A stretch of 64,000 nt of DNA, from the NCBI RefSeq assembly GCF_900105055.1, contig NZ_FNTA01000004.1:310001-374000 (forward strand), written 5' to 3'. Positions 1-7,295 of the stretch are shown here, in pieces. The notes beneath the pieces were generated by a model, which worked only from the letters and a program-made list of their open reading frames with translations, searched no databases and had not been told where the DNA came from. A program made the position numbers and the translations under genes. Origin of the DNA: Amycolatopsis lurida (lineage in GTDB: Bacteria; Actinomycetota; Actinomycetes; Mycobacteriales; Pseudonocardiaceae). The stretch's first letter is position 1. Each line of letters starts with the position of its first letter.

Positions 1-285
1 CCAGGTGACCATGATCCGCGCGATCCAGATCCGGGCGCCGACCTTGTGCAGGATCACGTTGCTGGGCACTTCGAAGAAGAAGTACCCGACGAAGAACAGG
101 CCCGCGCCGAGTCCGTAGGCGGCCGAGCTGATGCCGAGGTCCGCGTTCATGGTGAGCGCCGCGAACCCGACGTTGACCCGGTCCAGATAGTTGAGCAGAT
201 AGAGCAGCCCGAGTAACGGGACCAGCCGGATCATCGCCTTGCGCACCGCCGGGGCGGTGGACACCTCTGCCGTCTGTTCGTCCAT
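1..285 (-). CDS. MFS transporter, N-terminal part (cut by window edge)
   Basis: The reading frame opens at an ATG ending at 285 and runs off the left edge, giving about 95 residues. After a short polar N-terminus (MDEQTAEVST) comes a first membrane segment with YLLNYLDRVNVGFAAL. The D-R-x-N-V-G-F-A pattern after TM1 is typical of the anion:cation symporter (ACS) branch of the major facilitator superfamily, which takes up organic acids and related carboxylates. Two further hydrophobic stretches follow (AYGLGAGLFFVGYFFFEVPSN region), including the FFEVPSN motif of TM2/TM3. Substrate cannot be told from this fragment. The next gene, on the same strand, ends 21 bases upstream of this start, so the two may be co-transcribed. 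Confidence 0.85.
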   Translation of the reverse strand, partial: MDEQTAEVSTAPAVRKAMIRLVPLLGLLYLLNYLDRVNVGFAALTMNADLGISSAAYGLGAGLFFVGYFFFEVPSNVILHKVGARIWIARIMVTW

Positions 286-306
286 CCGCGGGAGTGTAGA
301 GGGCGA

Positions 307-1152
307 TCAGAACAGCGGAGGCAGGAACGCACCGAAGTTTCCGCCGGCGGCCCGATCGGCCGGATCCGGGTCCACCTGAACCGAGTCGGGGTTCCGCGGG
401 TCGTAGGTGACCTTCACCGTCGAGCCGCGGGCGGGGGCCTGCAGCGGCGGAGTGATCATCGTCGTGATGACGGTCCGCTCGCCGTCGTCCGTGGGGAACC
501 GGACCTGCACGGTGAACCTGGGATTCCCCATCACCCAGATGTTCGTGAACTCGACGCCGAGCACCTCTCCGAGCACCTGCCTGCCGGTCTGAGCGAGTGC
601 CTGCGCGCGGTCGTCCGCCTCCGCCTTGGTGACGAACGCCCGTCCCAGCACCATGATCATGACCAGCGCGGTCACCCCGGCCACCGCCGGAACGAGGTAC
701 GGCTCGTAGTAGACGATCCAGTCCACCTCGGTCCACGGTTCGGACGGCAGCCGCTTCCCCACCGCCTCGGGCGGCGTCCAGGACGGGATCGCGACGCCGC
801 TGCCCAGCGCGATGCCGAGGGACGCGGCGAGACTGCTCGCCCGGAAGCCGATGCCCATCCCGCGCAACGACATCCCGCCGCCCCACAGCATCGCGAACCC
901 GAGTGACGAGGCCACCGTGATCGAGACGCTGAAGAACAGGACGAGCGAAACCGCCGGGCCCGCGTCGGGCCCCCACGCGTCGACGCGGTTCAGCGACATC
1001 AACCGGAAGCCGTCCAGCAGCCCGAGGGCGCCCGACCAGCCCACCGCCGCCCAGGCGAGCGTCGTCGGCACGCCGAGCAGCCAGAGCCGCAGACCGGGGC
1101 GGCGGGCCTGCCGGGGGTCTCCCGGCAGGCCGAACTCGAAGGTCCCGAACAT
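307..1152 (-). CDS. DUF3592-like four-TM envelope protein
   Basis: A 281-residue protein with four predicted membrane segments (about residues 23-50, 66-90, 105-125 and 150-172) and a C-terminal soluble domain of about 90 residues. That domain ends in the pattern GSTVKVTYDPRNPDSVQVDP, which is typical of DUF3592-type domains, small beta-rich modules attached to membrane anchors. An RBS-like GGCGGCAGG precedes the ATG. The upstream gene (1163-1690) ends only 10 bases away and its C-terminus resembles this one, so they form a transcription unit. No enzymatic motif is visible. Function unknown; a structural or sensing role at the membrane is only a guess. Confidence 0.75.
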   Translation of the reverse strand: MFGTFEFGLPGDPRQARRPGLRLWLLGVPTTLAWAAVGWSGALGLLDGFRLMSLNRVDAWGPDAGPAVSLVLFFSVSITVASSLGFAMLWGGGMSLRGMGIGFRASSLAASLGIALGSGVAIPSWTPPEAVGKRLPSEPWTEVDWIVYYEPYLVPAVAGVTALVMIMVLGRAFVTKAEADDRAQALAQTGRQVLGEVLGVEFTNIWVMGNPRFTVQVRFPTDDGERTVITTMITPPLQAPARGSTVKVTYDPRNPDSVQVDPDPADRAAGGNFGAFLPPLF

Positions 1153-1162
1153 CGCCTGCCGC

Positions 1163-1690
1163 CTAACCGATCGGGCCGAACACGGCGATCTTCGCCGGGT
1201 CGGCGGGGTCGACGCGGGCTTCGTGGCGGGTGCCCGGCGCGTACTGCTGAATCGTCGCCAGCGGCGCGATCAGCTGCGTCACCGTCCGGTAGGTGGTGCC
1301 GTCGGCGCGGGTGACCTCGAGCGTCGCGGTGTACTGCGCCTGCCCGGCGATCCTCCGGCCGGTCGGCTCCAGCTCGCGGACCACCAGGGTGGCGGGCTCG
1401 CAGGTGTCGTAGAGCCGCCGCAGTTCGGTGCCGTAGGCCTGGAGTTCCTGCTGCTGACGCAGTTGCTCGTCCATCGGCAGCGCCAGGAACGCCGCCATGT
1501 CCGGGTCGGCGTTGAGGCTCCGGAAGGCCTGCGCGGCCAGCTGCGGCGTCGGCAGCTGCGGGGTGATGTCGTGCCCCTGCGCGGCGGCGGCCTGCCGGAA
1601 CTGTTCCGCGTGGCGGTGGAAGTCCTGCTCACCCCGCGCCATGCCCTGCTGTGTCGCGTCGTTGATCTTGTCGCGGATCTTCTTGAACAT
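1163..1690 (-). CDS. Cytoplasmic hypothetical protein with DUF3592-like C-terminus
   Basis: 175 residues. The first half is charged and probably helical (MFKKIRDKINDATQQGMARG onward). The second half (about 95-175) is beta-rich and ends EARVDPADPAKIAVFGPIG, echoing the C-terminal YDPRNPDSVQVDP pattern of the following membrane protein. There is no signal peptide or membrane segment. AAAGGCGG lies just before the ATG. It sits 58 bases after the CHAT protease gene on the same strand, so read-through from that operon is possible. It may be a soluble partner of the DUF3592-like protein encoded next; this is inferred only from shared sequence style and proximity. Confidence 0.65.
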   Translation of the reverse strand: MFKKIRDKINDATQQGMARGEQDFHRHAEQFRQAAAAQGHDITPQLPTPQLAAQAFRSLNADPDMAAFLALPMDEQLRQQQELQAYGTELRRLYDTCEPATLVVRELEPTGRRIAGQAQYTATLEVTRADGTTYRTVTQLIAPLATIQQYAPGTRHEARVDPADPAKIAVFGPIG

Positions 1691-1748
1691 CGGGTGCCGC
1701 CTTTCGCCGTGTCGTTCGTGCTGGACACAGCTTCGGCGGGCCGTCCCG

Positions 1749-4700
1749 CTACCGAACCCAGGTTTTCCCGTCGTCGGTCGCGTCGAGGCAGGTCAGCGGC
1801 GCCCAGAAGACCGGTGAGGCCGCCGGTTCGGGCTGTTCGCGCCAGCGAGCGAGCCGGGTCCGCTGCCAGGCGCACAGTTCGGTGACCGGATCGTCCCCGG
1901 CGAGCGCGGTGTCGACGGCGATGACGAGTTCGGACATCGGGTCCGAACCGGGCACCGCGGCCGAAGTCGGCAACGCCCAGACCGTGGCGGCGACCAGTCC
2001 CGCTCCGGCCGCGACCGCGGCGAGCAGCACACCGAACGGTTCGGCGAGACCGAAATCGCTCGCGCTGGCGCAGCCGATCAGCGCCACCCGCGCGGGCATG
2101 CTGTCCATTTCGGACAGTGCGAGGTCGGCGGCGGTGAACGGCCGGTGCGTTCCGATCGGCGCGGCCGTGCCGGGAAGATCGGCGGAACAGGACAGATGCA
2201 GCGCGGTCTGCGCGCCGTACTCGTCGCGGACCCGGCTGACGTGCCCGACGAACACCAACCGGGAACAGGGGCCCGCGAGCAGTTCGGCGAGCAGACGGCG
2301 GTCGGTGTCGGTGCGGCGGACCAGCTCGAGCCCGGTGGCGGCGGCGGGCAGGACCGGGCCTTCGGCGAGCCGCTCGTCGAGATGGCGGATCAGCGGCGAC
2401 GACGGATCCTGTTTGCCCAGTACGGAACCCAGCTCGCCGAACGCGCTTTGACCCGGGATACGCGGGTCGAGCAGGTAGACGGGCGGGCCGTCGGCGGCGG
2501 GCGGACGGCGCGGGATCGCGGCCGGGGCGAGCAACGAGACGTCGGCGACATCGAGAACGCGCTCGTCACTGTCGAAACAGCTGCCGATCTCGTCGATCTC
2601 GAGGACGTGATCGGCCCGCCTGTCGGGCAGCGCCAGCAGTCCCCACGGAACACCGGCCAGGCTCGGGGACGGCTGGATCCGCAGGAGCGGGCGGGTTCCA
2701 TCGTCGGCGGCGCGCCGGAGCCGCTCGACCAGATCCGCGGGCAGGAGGTTGAGGGCGAGGACGCGGGCCAGGCGTTGTTCGCCATCGAAGCTGCCGAAGG
2801 CGTCCGCGCTCAGTGAGCGACGGACGGCGTCGGCCGCGCTCTCGCCTTCGCGTGGTGTGGGCGACGCGGCGTCCAAGAACTGGCGAGCGGTCCCGACCAG
2901 GGCGAATTCGATCGGATGGGTGTGGACGGTGTCGAGGTCCTCGGTGGTCCGCCAGGTGAGGAAGGTGTGGCCGGCGTCGGCGTAGCGCAGGAGGAACGTC
3001 TCGCGTCCGGGCTTCGCGGACGGCCAGGTCTCGACGGTTTCGGCGACCGTGCCGGGCAGCTGATACCGCTCGGCGGCGAGGCGGAGCCACGGGTCCAGCT
3101 CCATGGGCGACGAGGGTGACCAGCGCAGCGCGGGCGGCGGGGCGAGCCGCAGCGGAAGCGACGACGTCACGGAACCCAGCGCCGCCAACGGAAGCCCTTC
3201 GGCGACCGGACGCACTTCGAGGGTGGGCAGCGAGCCGGTGAGATCCAGCGAGCGCCCCTCCGCGCCCGTGTACGCCCCGACGGCGCAGGTGCGCTCGATC
3301 AGTTCCGCCGCCAGCCTCGGCTCTTGGAGCTGCCCCAGCAGCGCCATCAGCATTTCCGTCGCCGGACCGGCGACTTCGCGCGCCCAGGCCGTGCGTGCCT
3401 GCGGCGAAGTGAACTCGAACCGGTACTCCGCCGCCGCGAGGGCGAGCGGGAGCAGCAGATCCAGCACCGAGCGCAGATCTTCGCCGTGGGCGAAGCCGAT
3501 CGTGGCCGCCACGAAATCCGTGTGCAGACGGTCCGACCAATCCCCCGATGTCCGCGCCGACTCCCGGGCGCGGGTCACGTGGTCCCTCGCCGTCGCCCAG
3601 TCACCTTCGGCCATCGCGCACCGGGCCAGCGCCACGTCGAGACGCCGCAGGCCCGGAACGTCGGCGTTGGCCGTCCAGATCTTCCCCGCGTGCTCGAACT
3701 GGTCCCTCGCCTGCGCGACATCCCCCGCGAACAGCAGCAGGGTGCCCAGCGCGTGACTCGCCTCCGCGACATCGCCGTTCAGTCCCGCTTCGACGAGTTC
3801 GTCACGGGCGGCGACGATCGTGGCGACCGCACCGGGGAAGTCGCCGCCGAACGCCCGGTCCGCCGCCAGCTCGATGCTCGCCCAGGCGGCCAGTGGACGG
3901 CCTTCGTGCTGGGCGCTCAGCCGCAGCAGATCCGCGCGCGCGTCGGCGTCTTCACCACCCGTCTGGCGGACGCGGGCCCGCTCGGCGCGCGCCATCGCTT
4001 GCAGGGCCGCCACTTGCCCGCGGATCTCGTCGATCTCCGCGAGGGCGTCCAACGCCGTCAGGATCTCCTCGATCGCGGCCCGCGCGCCCGCCATGTCCCC
4101 GGCGGCGATCTGGACGCGCACGTCGAAGATCCGCAGTTCCAGCTCGTCCGCGCCGTACACGTCGAGCAGCTCGGGCGGGTACTGGTCCGGCCCCTCTTGC
4201 TTGCGCAGCGCCGCCCGGCGGCGTTGCCCGGCGATCAGCTCACGTGCCTTGGCGATGTCGCCTTCCTCCGTGTGCAAGGAGATGAGCACGCGCTCGGCGA
4301 CCTCCCGGGAGCCTTCGATCATCCGGATTTCGGTGTACTGTCCGTAGTGGACGATGGCGGCCGTGCTCACCTTGAAGGCCTGAAGCACGGCTTCGGCGCA
4401 TTGTCTCGCGTTGCGCAGATCGCCCGCGGAATAGCAGACGGTGGCCAGATCGCTGACCGCGGCGAGGTCCAGATCCGTCCGGTCGAGCCGCTGCGCGATC
4501 TCCCGCATCTTGCCGTACGTCCGATGCGCGCCGGCGACGTCCCGGGTGACGGCGAGCCGTTTGGCCTTGTCCTGGAGCTTGACCGCGTCGGCGAGCAGCT
4601 TCCGGTACTGGCGTTCGGACAGCGAGCACGCGTGCAGTTCGCCGTACGGCGCCGGATCGAGGCCGAAATACCGTGCGACACAACGACAGTTGTAACCATG

Positions 4701-4775
4701 CGAGGTCGCGGGCCCCAATTCGGGCGGAAGCGGCCGGTCCGGTCGATTCCGGGGCGGTGGCATGCCGACGAGCAC
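1749..4775 (-). CDS. TPR-rich CHAT-domain caspase-like protease
   Basis: 1008 residues from the GTG at 4775, chosen because GAGGAG lies 7 bases upstream and the previous gene stops 1 base before it. The middle (about 60-480) is alanine-rich helical and reads as tetratricopeptide-type repeats (for example YGKMREIAQRLDRTDLDLAA). The C-terminal third (about 720-1008) is a CHAT domain, the clan CD caspase-like peptidase fold. Both dyad residues are visible: His in FVGHVSRV (about 842) and Cys in ALIGCASA (about 901), followed by the glycine-rich GAGLVAATVWALP strand. CHAT proteases with TPRs are known from conflict and cell-death systems such as the TPR-CHAT subunit of type III-E CRISPR and gasdermin loci. 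Here it is the third gene of a coupled cassette. Its protein target is unknown; the two upstream products are the obvious candidates. Confidence 0.85.
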   Translation of the reverse strand: MLVGMPPPRNRPDRPLPPELGPATSHGYNCRCVARYFGLDPAPYGELHACSLSERQYRKLLADAVKLQDKAKRLAVTRDVAGAHRTYGKMREIAQRLDRTDLDLAAVSDLATVCYSAGDLRNARQCAEAVLQAFKVSTAAIVHYGQYTEIRMIEGSREVAERVLISLHTEEGDIAKARELIAGQRRRAALRKQEGPDQYPPELLDVYGADELELRIFDVRVQIAAGDMAGARAAIEEILTALDALAEIDEIRGQVAALQAMARAERARVRQTGGEDADARADLLRLSAQHEGRPLAAWASIELAADRAFGGDFPGAVATIVAARDELVEAGLNGDVAEASHALGTLLLFAGDVAQARDQFEHAGKIWTANADVPGLRRLDVALARCAMAEGDWATARDHVTRARESARTSGDWSDRLHTDFVAATIGFAHGEDLRSVLDLLLPLALAAAEYRFEFTSPQARTAWAREVAGPATEMLMALLGQLQEPRLAAELIERTCAVGAYTGAEGRSLDLTGSLPTLEVRPVAEGLPLAALGSVTSSLPLRLAPPPALRWSPSSPMELDPWLRLAAERYQLPGTVAETVETWPSAKPGRETFLLRYADAGHTFLTWRTTEDLDTVHTHPIEFALVGTARQFLDAASPTPREGESAADAVRRSLSADAFGSFDGEQRLARVLALNLLPADLVERLRRAADDGTRPLLRIQPSPSLAGVPWGLLALPDRRADHVLEIDEIGSCFDSDERVLDVADVSLLAPAAIPRRPPAADGPPVYLLDPRIPGQSAFGELGSVLGKQDPSSPLIRHLDERLAEGPVLPAAATGLELVRRTDTDRRLLAELLAGPCSRLVFVGHVSRVRDEYGAQTALHLSCSADLPGTAAPIGTHRPFTAADLALSEMDSMPARVALIGCASASDFGLAEPFGVLLAAVAAGAGLVAATVWALPTSAAVPGSDPMSELVIAVDTALAGDDPVTELCAWQRTRLARWREQPEPAASPVFWAPLTCLDATDDGKTWVR

Positions 4776-4776
4776 G

Positions 4777-5832
4777 TCAGAACTCCTCATCGGCGGAAGC
4801 GGCCGCCGCCCGTTCGGCGAGCGTCCTGGCCTCCGGCGGGCGGGCCCGCACGAGCGCGACCACTTCCGCCCGGTCTCCCGCCGTCGTGCCGGCGACGCCT
4901 TCCCCCGCAACGCCGACGACGACGGCTAGCTGTCCACTGTGGACACGAGCGGTGAGCCTGGTCGCGGTCTCGTCCAGCTCCGCCGTACCGGAGAACCGTC
5001 CGGCGCCCAGTTCGAGCGGCACCTCCGCGAACGGCTCGCCCGCGTGACTCGCGAACGCCGCGATGGCCGCGTCGGCGAACGCGCCCGCGACGACGACTTC
5101 GAGTCTCGTGGCGGCCGCGGCCGCGACGATCCGCCAGGTCACCGTGTCCTCACCGGCGTCCAGGATTCCCGGTGGCACGCGCGCCCAGTCGACACTCGCG
5201 CGTCCGGTCGCCAGTACGCCTTCGCCGGGTGCGAGCGGATCGAGGCCCGCGGCCAGCGCGTACTCACGTTGGCCGGGTGTCGCCATTTCAAGCCGTGCCG
5301 ACACTTCGGCCGCCGCCTCGGCGCGCACGACGTCGTCCTGATCGTCGAACCAAGCCGCGAGACGAGTGCACGATTCCCGGGCGTCGCCGGCGACCGGGAC
5401 CGCGGCCGCCAGAAGGGCGCCGTCCGCGATCGCCGCGTCGAACAGCTCGGCCGGGGAGGCTTCGAAACCGTCGAGAAGGCCTTCGGCCACGCTCTCGACA
5501 TCGGCCGTCGCGACCGCCGTTTCGAGGTCCAGCAACGCCGGATCCAGCGAAGGGATTCCGAGTGACGGGCCCGCGGGCCACCAGCGACGGAGCCACAGCA
5601 GCAAGGCGAGCCTGCCGAGTTCCGCCCGGGCGGCGACTTCCGCTTGGCCTTGGCCGAGTGCGAGGAGAGTGGCTTCCGCGCCGACGAGCCGGGTCAGCCA
5701 CGGTTCGGCGGCTCCGGCGTCGGTGAGTTCGATGTGCATCGTCGTCGTCCGGCCGGCGAGGAGATCGGCCAGGGCGAAGCGGACGAGCGCACCGTCGGCC
5801 GCGATGACGGGAGTGTGCACCGGATGCGTCAC
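4777..5832 (-). CDS. Unknown protein of the CHAT cassette (middle gene)
   Basis: 351 residues from a GTG at 5832 that overlaps the upstream stop by four bases (GTGA), which implies translational coupling. The first 200 residues are alpha-helical with LLLWLRRWWPAGPSLGIP near position 80. The last 130 residues look beta-rich (TVTWRIVAAAAATRLEVVVA onward) and finish in an acidic tail ending SADEEF. I recognise no family, signal peptide or catalytic motif. Position between a helical protein and a CHAT protease suggests an adaptor, sensor or substrate. A longer upstream frame exists but overlaps the first gene of the cassette and has the wrong composition, so the GTG start is preferred. Confidence 0.7.
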   Translation of the reverse strand: MTHPVHTPVIAADGALVRFALADLLAGRTTTMHIELTDAGAAEPWLTRLVGAEATLLALGQGQAEVAARAELGRLALLLWLRRWWPAGPSLGIPSLDPALLDLETAVATADVESVAEGLLDGFEASPAELFDAAIADGALLAAAVPVAGDARESCTRLAAWFDDQDDVVRAEAAAEVSARLEMATPGQREYALAAGLDPLAPGEGVLATGRASVDWARVPPGILDAGEDTVTWRIVAAAAATRLEVVVAGAFADAAIAAFASHAGEPFAEVPLELGAGRFSGTAELDETATRLTARVHSGQLAVVVGVAGEGVAGTTAGDRAEVVALVRARPPEARTLAERAAAASADEEF

Positions 5833-7142
5833 GACACGGCCTCCAGCTCCGGCAGACGGGCCACGAGCGCACGCCGCACCTTCGTCCTCAGGTCCAATGA
5901 GGTCGAACGGACCACCCCGGTGACGAGGTCGCGTACGTCGGCGGCGTCGGCGGGCAGATCGCCGCGGACGTCGAAGCCGTGCAGCCGGACCCACAGCCTG
6001 CTGAGGAAATGCTTGGCGAACTCTCGAAGATCGCGCAGGAGTTCGGCGTCGGGCCGCGGAGTGAGCGGCGTGGCACCGGCCAGGGCCCGGCGAGCGTGCA
6101 GGACGTAACCCTCGCGGGCGACCTGCGCGTTGAGCTGCCGCGCGAATTCGGGAACACCGGCGGGCGCCGCGCCGTCGAGTGGCCGCAGCGCGGGCGCGAG
6201 GACGACACCAAGCGCGAAACACGCGGCCAGCGCGGGCAGGCCGAGCCCGAAGCCGGCGGCGACCCGGGTCAGTTCGTCGTCGACGAGCTCGGCGACAGGA
6301 GTCCGCTCGTCCGGAGGCAGCCGGCGCAGGGTCGCGCGCACCCGCCGCTCGACACTGCGTTCGAGGAGTTCGGAACCCGTTTCGTCGCCCCGGTTCAGCG
6401 GCGGGACGGCGGTGCGATCCCCGCGCTGCAGGCCGAGATCCGGTGCGCGAAGCCCTGAAATCTCTCGGACGACTTCGCTCAAGGCTCGGGCCCCGCCAGG
6501 CTCTCGCAGCATCAGCCCGAGAGCGTGCCCGGTCGCCGAATCGGCGAGAGCTCGCCAAGTGGAATCGGAAAGGCCGTCGACGAACGCCCGGAGCGCGGTG
6601 ATGTCCTGCGATACGGCGGTTTCGGCGTGCCAGCGACGCCGCAATTCGGCGGTCAGCTCGGCCGAGTGCCGCGGATCCGAGAGATAGGAGGTGAGCTGAT
6701 CGACGCCCACCGCGCCGCCCTCACCGTGCAGCTCCCGCAACGCCGCCGCGGCCGCCTCCGCCGCGTCCGGACCTGGCGAGCCGAAACCCGTCGCCAACTC
6801 GTATGCCAGCGGGAAACACACGTCCTGGACGTTGCCCGCGGTGATACGCAGGGCGCGGCGCTGCCGTTTGAGGTGGGTGAACCACGCGGCCGTCGCGCGC
6901 AGCCTGTCGGCATCGGCCAGCAGCACTTCCGTCAACTCCACCGCCGTGACCGCGTCCAGCACGGGACGACCGAGCCGGGGGCGCGCCGCGGTGCGGACGA
7001 CCAGCGGGTCGATGATCTTCTTGATCGTCCGGGTCAGCGGGCCGCCGTCGGCCGAGGACAGGACTTCCACACCGGGGATGCTCGCCCATGCCTGCGCGAG
7101 AACGGCCGACCGCAGCCGGGACTCGCCCGATCCCCTCGTCAC
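5829..7142 (-). CDS. Unknown helical protein, first gene of the CHAT cassette
   Basis: 437 residues from a GTG at 7142. Almost entirely helical and arginine/alanine rich, with one clearly hydrophobic stretch at about 315-335 (GLPALAACFALGVVLAPAL) that could be a membrane segment or a buried hairpin. There is no signal peptide. I recognise no family. Because the other two genes follow with 4-base overlap and 1-base spacing, the three products are made together. In CHAT-protease loci the neighbour is sometimes an effector released by cleavage, and the hydrophobic stretch makes a membrane-acting role worth testing. That role is inference only. Confidence 0.7.
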   Translation of the reverse strand: MTRGSGESRLRSAVLAQAWASIPGVEVLSSADGGPLTRTIKKIIDPLVVRTAARPRLGRPVLDAVTAVELTEVLLADADRLRATAAWFTHLKRQRRALRITAGNVQDVCFPLAYELATGFGSPGPDAAEAAAAALRELHGEGGAVGVDQLTSYLSDPRHSAELTAELRRRWHAETAVSQDITALRAFVDGLSDSTWRALADSATGHALGLMLREPGGARALSEVVREISGLRAPDLGLQRGDRTAVPPLNRGDETGSELLERSVERRVRATLRRLPPDERTPVAELVDDELTRVAAGFGLGLPALAACFALGVVLAPALRPLDGAAPAGVPEFARQLNAQVAREGYVLHARRALAGATPLTPRPDAELLRDLREFAKHFLSRLWVRLHGFDVRGDLPADAADVRDLVTGVVRSTSLDLRTKVRRALVARLPELEAVS

Positions 7143-7214
7143 TCGCCCTCCCCGTCTCCGGCCGCAACTCTATCCGAGAGACCGTTCGGCCTAACTTTTG
7201 TCCATTCTGTACAT

Positions 7215-7250
7215 ACTTTCGTTGACTTCGTCCGAAAGTCCTCTTAGGTT
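7215..7250 (+). promoter_or_regulatory. Promoter with inverted-repeat operator for the 7296 secreted protein gene
   Basis: The 153-base divergent gap 7143-7295 contains TTGACT at 7222-7227 and TAGGTT at 7245-7250, spaced 17 bases, pointing rightwards. An inverted repeat ACTTTCG (7215-7221) / CGAAAGT (7233-7239) brackets the -35 box. Such half-sites resemble LacI-family operators in front of glycan-utilisation genes in actinomycetes (inference). A strong GAGGAG precedes the ATG at 7296. Confidence 0.5.
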
Positions 7251-7295
7251 CAGCGTCGTCACAGAGGTGCTCCGCCGCCGACCCGAGGAGCAACG

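Noticed and set aside
4776-4910. Longer CHAT protease start at 4910
   Set aside because: That stretch overlaps the previous gene and is arginine/proline-rich noise; GAGGAG in front of GTG 4775 marks the likely start.
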